Shown here one piece after another: positions 60,711 to 64,000 of a stretch of DNA of 64,000 nucleotides. Where the stretch lies: assembly GCF_001457475.1 (NCBI RefSeq), contig NZ_LN831029.1:930001-994000 (forward strand), read 5' to 3'. The DNA comes from Achromobacter xylosoxidans. Lineage in GTDB: Bacteria > Pseudomonadota > Gammaproteobacteria > Burkholderiales > Burkholderiaceae_B. A program made the translations under genes and the position numbers. Position 1 is the stretch's first letter. Every line of letters starts with the position of its first letter. Below the pieces are notes generated by a model. The model was not told where the DNA came from, did not search any database, and worked only from the letters and a program-made list of their open reading frames with translations.

Positions 60711-61601
60711 TCAGCGTTCCAGCGCCGCCTGGCTTGCGTCGCAGGCCGCGCGCAACCGGTCGATCAGGTCTCGATGCACGGCCGTCAGCGGATCCTGGCT
60801 GCGCGTCAACACGCTGATCGGCACGCCCAGCGTGGGCGACAATCGCCGCAGGCGCATGTCGGGTCGCAGCATGGCCTGGGCCGTGATGGCGTCGACGATG
60901 GCGTCGCCGGCCCCGGCCTGCGCCAGCGCGCAGGCGACGTAGTGGGTCTGCACCCGGATCGCGGCGTGCGGGTCCACGCCCTGCGCGTCCAGCGCCATTT
61001 GGAGCAGGGCGCCGGCGGCGTCGCTGGCGTCCAGCAGGATCAGGTTGTCGCCCGCGACGTCGGCGAGCGCAAGCGGGCCGCCGGCGGGGCCGCGGCCCAG
61101 GTGCACCAGTTCGGTCTGGCCCAGTTCGGTGCGCGTCAGGCCGGGCGTCTCGCTGGTGTCGAAGGTCACCGCCAGGTCCAGCTCGCGCGTCAGCATGCCG
61201 CGCACCAGCTCGCTGCTGTGGTAGGTGTGGATATCGAAGGTCAGGCCGGGCTGCGCCTCGCGGCTGTCGCGCACCACGCCGGGCAGCAGGCCCAGGCCCA
61301 GCGCCGGCGCGCAGCCCAGCCGCAGGTGCGCGTGGGGCCGGTCGCGCAGGCTGGCGGCCAGCCTGCGCACGCTGTCCAGGTCCTGGTTCAGGCGCGCCAC
61401 TTCGGGCGTGAGGATGTCGGCTTCGCGCGTGGCCACCAGACGGCCCTTGACGCGCTCGAACAGCTTGAAGCCCAGTTGCGACTCGGCGCTGGCCAGCAGC
61501 TTGCTGGCGGCCGGCTGGGTGATGTGCAGCGCCGCCGCGGCCTGGGTCAGGGAGCCGGTGCGGCGGATCGCTTCGAAGATCTCGATGTGGCGCAGGCGCA
61601 T
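60711..61601 (-). CDS. LysR-family transcriptional regulator
   Basis: A 296-residue regulator with the winged helix LRHIEIFEAIRRTGSLTQAA and HITQPAASKLLASAESQLG, then a substrate-binding domain. It is of the common CysB/GltC-like subtype and is not close to the two paralogous regulators of the island. ATG 61601 gives the standard start. It diverges from the gamma-glutamyltransferase gene across 126 bases, so that gene is its likely target. Confidence 0.93.
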   Translation of the reverse strand: MRLRHIEIFEAIRRTGSLTQAAAALHITQPAASKLLASAESQLGFKLFERVKGRLVATREADILTPEVARLNQDLDSVRRLAASLRDRPHAHLRLGCAPALGLGLLPGVVRDSREAQPGLTFDIHTYHSSELVRGMLTRELDLAVTFDTSETPGLTRTELGQTELVHLGRGPAGGPLALADVAGDNLILLDASDAAGALLQMALDAQGVDPHAAIRVQTHYVACALAQAGAGDAIVDAITAQAMLRPDMRLRRLSPTLGVPISVLTRSQDPLTAVHRDLIDRLRAACDASQAALER

Positions 61602-61727
61602 GATGCGAAGGGTGGGTCGGCGCAATCCCGCATTCTACGGCGCGACGGGGCACTGCGACAGCGGCGCGGGTCTTGTCTATCATGGACGTCCATGCCGGCC
61701 ATCCGGCGCCATCCTGGAGCCCTTTCC

Positions 61728-63485
61728 ATGCGCGTGTGTCGTTCCACCGCCGCTCTTTTGCTCGCCGCCGCGCTGGCCGCGGCGCCGTCCGCCTGGGCCC
61801 GTTCGCCGGTGGCCGCCGACGACCTGAATCCCGAGGCCGCCACCGGCAGCCAGGCCCGCAAGCTGGTGCGCGCTCCGCATTTCATGATGGTCGCGGCCAA
61901 CCCCCTGGCCACCGCCGCCGGCGACGAGATGCTGCGGCGCGGCGGCAGCGTGGTGGATGCCGCCATCGCCACTCAGCTGGTGCTCAATCTGGTCGAACCG
62001 CAATCGTCGGGCATCGGCGGCGGCGCCTTCATGGTGGTGTATTCGGCCAAGGATCGCGCCATCGTGACCTACGATAGCCGCGAGACGGCGCCCGCCGCGG
62101 CGCGTCCCGACCGCTTCCTGGATGCCGACGGCAAGCCGCTGCCGTTCGCGCAGGCGGTCAACAACGGCATGGCGGTGGGCGTCCCGGGCCTGCTGCGCGG
62201 CCTGGAAATGGCGCACCAGCGCCAGGGAAAGCTGCCGTGGGCCGACCTGTTCCAGCCCGCGATCCGGCTGGCCGAGCAGGGTTTCGCCGTGTCGCCGCGC
62301 TTGCACAAGCTGCTGGCGGGCAACAAGGAATTGCCGCGCCAGCCGGCCGCCGCGGCCTATTTCTACGCGCCCGATGGTAGCGCCTGGCCCGTCGGCCACG
62401 TGCTGAAGAATCCCGCCTTCGCGGCCACGCTGCGGGCCGTGGCGCAGGGCGGCGCGGACGCTTTCTACCAGGGCGATATCGCCCGCGACATCGTGGCGGC
62501 AGTGCATGCGCATCCCAAGCCGGGCGACCTGACGCTGGCCGACCTGGCGGGCTACCAGGCGCGCCAGCGTGAACCGGTGTGCGGCGCCTATCGCGGCTAC
62601 GAGCTGTGCGGCATGGGGCCGCCCAGCAGCGGCCCGATCGCGGTGCTGCAGATGCTGGGTGAACTGGAGCAATATCCGATCGGCGATTTCGCGCCTGGCA
62701 GCGTCGAAGCGGTGCATTATTTCGCCGAGGCCGGCCGGCTGGCGTTTGCCGACCGCGACTTCTACGTGGCCGACCCGGATTTCGTCCGCGTGCCGGTGCG
62801 CGCGATGCTTGATCCGGCGTATTTGCGCGCGCGCGGCGCGCTGATCCAGCCCGACCGCAGCATGAAGGTGGCGCTGCCCGGCGACCCCGAAGGCAAGCTG
62901 CTGTCGCTGGGCCGCGACAACGCCCTGGAGCAACCTTCGACCAGCCATCTGGTGGCGGTGGACGCCGACGGCAATGCGCTGTCGATGACCACCACCATCG
63001 AGAACGAATTCGGCAGCAAGATCTTCGTGCGCGGCTTCCTGCTGAACAACGAGATGACGGACTTTTCGTCCTCGTTCAAGGATCCCGAAGGGCGGCTGGT
63101 GGCCAATCGCGTCGAACCTGGCAAGCGCCCGCGCAGCGCGATGGCGCCGATGATCGTGCTGCGCGACGGCAAGCCCTACCTGCTGGTGGGGTCGCCGGGC
63201 GGCAGCGCCATCATCAACTACGTCGCCAAGACCATCGTGGCGGTGCTCGACTGGAAGCTCGACATCCAGGCCGCCGCGGCCTTGCCGAACCTGGGCAGCC
63301 GCAACAAGGAGACCGAACTGGAAAAGGGCACCGCGCTGGAGGCGCTGGCGCCGGCCCTGGAGCGCATGGGGCATCCGGTCAAGGTCACCGATTTCCCCAG
63401 CGGCATCCATGGCATCGTGATCGACGCCGACGGCCTGCAGGGCGGGGTCGATCCGCGCCGCGAGGGTTTGGCGCAAGGCGGCTGA
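61728..63485 (+). CDS. ggt: Gamma-glutamyltransferase (periplasmic)
   Basis: Cleaves gamma-glutamyl bonds of glutathione and similar peptides. The 585-residue precursor has a signal peptide (about 1-24, TAALLLAAALAAAPSAWA), the large-subunit segments GDEMLRRGGSVVDAAIAT and SSGIGGGAFMVVY, and a self-processing site before Thr405 (STSHLVAVD), which would become the N-terminal nucleophile of the small subunit. MTTTIENEFGSKI and VGSPGGSAIINY complete the active site. TGGAG at 61715-61719 precedes the ATG. A free-standing glutathione-scavenging enzyme beside a LysR gene and an amino-acid permease suggests use of peptide amino acids. Confidence 0.93.
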   Translation: MRVCRSTAALLLAAALAAAPSAWARSPVAADDLNPEAATGSQARKLVRAPHFMMVAANPLATAAGDEMLRRGGSVVDAAIATQLVLNLVEPQSSGIGGGAFMVVYSAKDRAIVTYDSRETAPAAARPDRFLDADGKPLPFAQAVNNGMAVGVPGLLRGLEMAHQRQGKLPWADLFQPAIRLAEQGFAVSPRLHKLLAGNKELPRQPAAAAYFYAPDGSAWPVGHVLKNPAFAATLRAVAQGGADAFYQGDIARDIVAAVHAHPKPGDLTLADLAGYQARQREPVCGAYRGYELCGMGPPSSGPIAVLQMLGELEQYPIGDFAPGSVEAVHYFAEAGRLAFADRDFYVADPDFVRVPVRAMLDPAYLRARGALIQPDRSMKVALPGDPEGKLLSLGRDNALEQPSTSHLVAVDADGNALSMTTTIENEFGSKIFVRGFLLNNEMTDFSSSFKDPEGRLVANRVEPGKRPRSAMAPMIVLRDGKPYLLVGSPGGSAIINYVAKTIVAVLDWKLDIQAAAALPNLGSRNKETELEKGTALEALAPALERMGHPVKVTDFPSGIHGIVIDADGLQGGVDPRREGLAQGG

Positions 63486-63565
63486 GGAGGATTCCCGGCG
63501 CGCCATCCGCCGTTCCCGCATGGGCCGGGGCAGGCCCCGCGCCAGGCAGGGCTTGGCGCGCCTTC

Positions 63566-64000
63566 CTATTCCAGCGCCGACGGATCCAGCCGCATCTTTT
63601 CCTCGCGGCTGCGTGCCAGGTAGGTGACGCCCCACATCACCACGCCCAGCAGCAGCAGCCAGCCGGCCACCTGGTACTGGATCACGTCGCGGCCGGTCAG
63701 CGGCGTCACCAGGAACAGGCAGGCGGCCGCGCCCAGCCACGGCACGATGCGGTTGATGCGGAAATGCTCGTGCTTGACCTGGTCGCGGCGCAGCACCAGC
63801 ACCGCCACGTTGACGAAGGCGAACACGCCCAGCAGCAGCAGGGCGGTGGTGCCGCCCAGCGCGCGAATGGCCTCGGAATCGGCCAGCGCCACCAGGATGA
63901 TCAGGCCGAAGGCCAGCGCGGTGGTGAACAGGATGGCGGTCCACGGCGTCTGGTTACGGCGATGCACGTGGGCCAGGAAGGCCGGCAGCACGCCCTGGCG
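63566..64000 (-). CDS. APC-superfamily amino-acid permease, C-terminal part (5' end outside the window)
   Basis: The last 144 residues of a membrane permease, open to the window edge. It enters at RQGVLPAFLAHVHRRNQTPW, which matches the loop between helices 8 and 9 of amino-acid permeases (G-LP-xLAxVHxRxxTP). Four further hydrophobic helices follow and the tail is charged (RSREEKMRLDPSALE). The transported substrate cannot be told from this part. It converges with the ggt gene. Confidence 0.85.
   Translation of the reverse strand, partial: RQGVLPAFLAHVHRRNQTPWTAILFTTALAFGLIILVALADSEAIRALGGTTALLLLGVFAFVNVAVLVLRRDQVKHEHFRINRIVPWLGAAACLFLVTPLTGRDVIQYQVAGWLLLLGVVMWGVTYLARSREEKMRLDPSALE

Overview
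The window is about 68% G+C, gene-dense chromosomal DNA from a betaproteobacterium, most likely Alcaligenaceae (Achromobacter/Bordetella type). The signs are the lptD-surA-rsmA start, a glyQ-glyS-gmhB-plsC-ygjP run, folK-pcnB-HAD-hda next to purM, and three orphan tripartite-tricarboxylate (Bug/TctC) periplasmic binding proteins with no membrane partners. The genus is an inference. I see no rRNA or tRNA gene, no CRISPR array and no insertion sequence.

Layout. 1-17 kb is mainly housekeeping: envelope biogenesis (lptD end, surA), rsmA, glycerate kinase and pyruvate kinase, a fused SpmA/SpmB-like membrane protein, FadE, peptide deformylase, glyoxalase I, a PhnW-like aminotransferase, and an overlapping minus-strand block ygjP-plsC-gmhB-glyS-glyQ. 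17-24 kb holds a crotonase, class I fumarase, a soluble double-PAS chemoreceptor and a large autotransporter. 24-43 kb is an acyl-CoA catabolic island. Module A has CoA-transferase, MaoC hydratase and SDR dehydrogenase divergent from a LysR gene. A Bug protein and a 33-bp inverted-repeat element follow. The centre has a nitronate monooxygenase, a second Bug protein, an acyl-CoA ligase, a cysteine-less thiolase homologue and a DUF35 protein, divergent from two acyl-CoA dehydrogenases and a PaaG-like crotonase. Module B has a paralogous LysR divergent from a dehydratase, CoA-transferase and CitE-like lyase, a set matching itaconate degradation, followed by a PfkB kinase. 43-64 kb returns to core genes (folK, pcnB, hda, purM, miaA, mutL, dedA, amiC, tsaE, fumC). 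Between them lie a lower-G+C TonB-dependent receptor, an orphan acidic protein, an AEC transporter, a third Bug protein, a LysR gene, a gamma-glutamyltransferase and the end of an amino-acid permease.

How the genes may work together. The island can be read as a pathway in which acids are bound in the periplasm by Bug proteins, activated by CoA ligase or CoA transfer, then oxidised, hydrated and cleaved by the dehydrogenase pair, crotonase/MaoC and thiolase-like/DUF35 proteins. Module B would split citramalyl-CoA to acetyl-CoA and pyruvate. Two fumarases of different metal dependence are present, and the iron-independent one (fumC) has a Fur-like box in its promoter.

The observations I rate highest are the cysteine-less thiolase/DUF35 pair, the duplicated LysR/CoA-transferase/MaoC modules, the 160-bp inverted-repeat element, the hairpin that covers the ribosome-binding site of the TonB receptor, the A+T-rich rare-codon island inside tsaE, and the Fur-like box before fumC.
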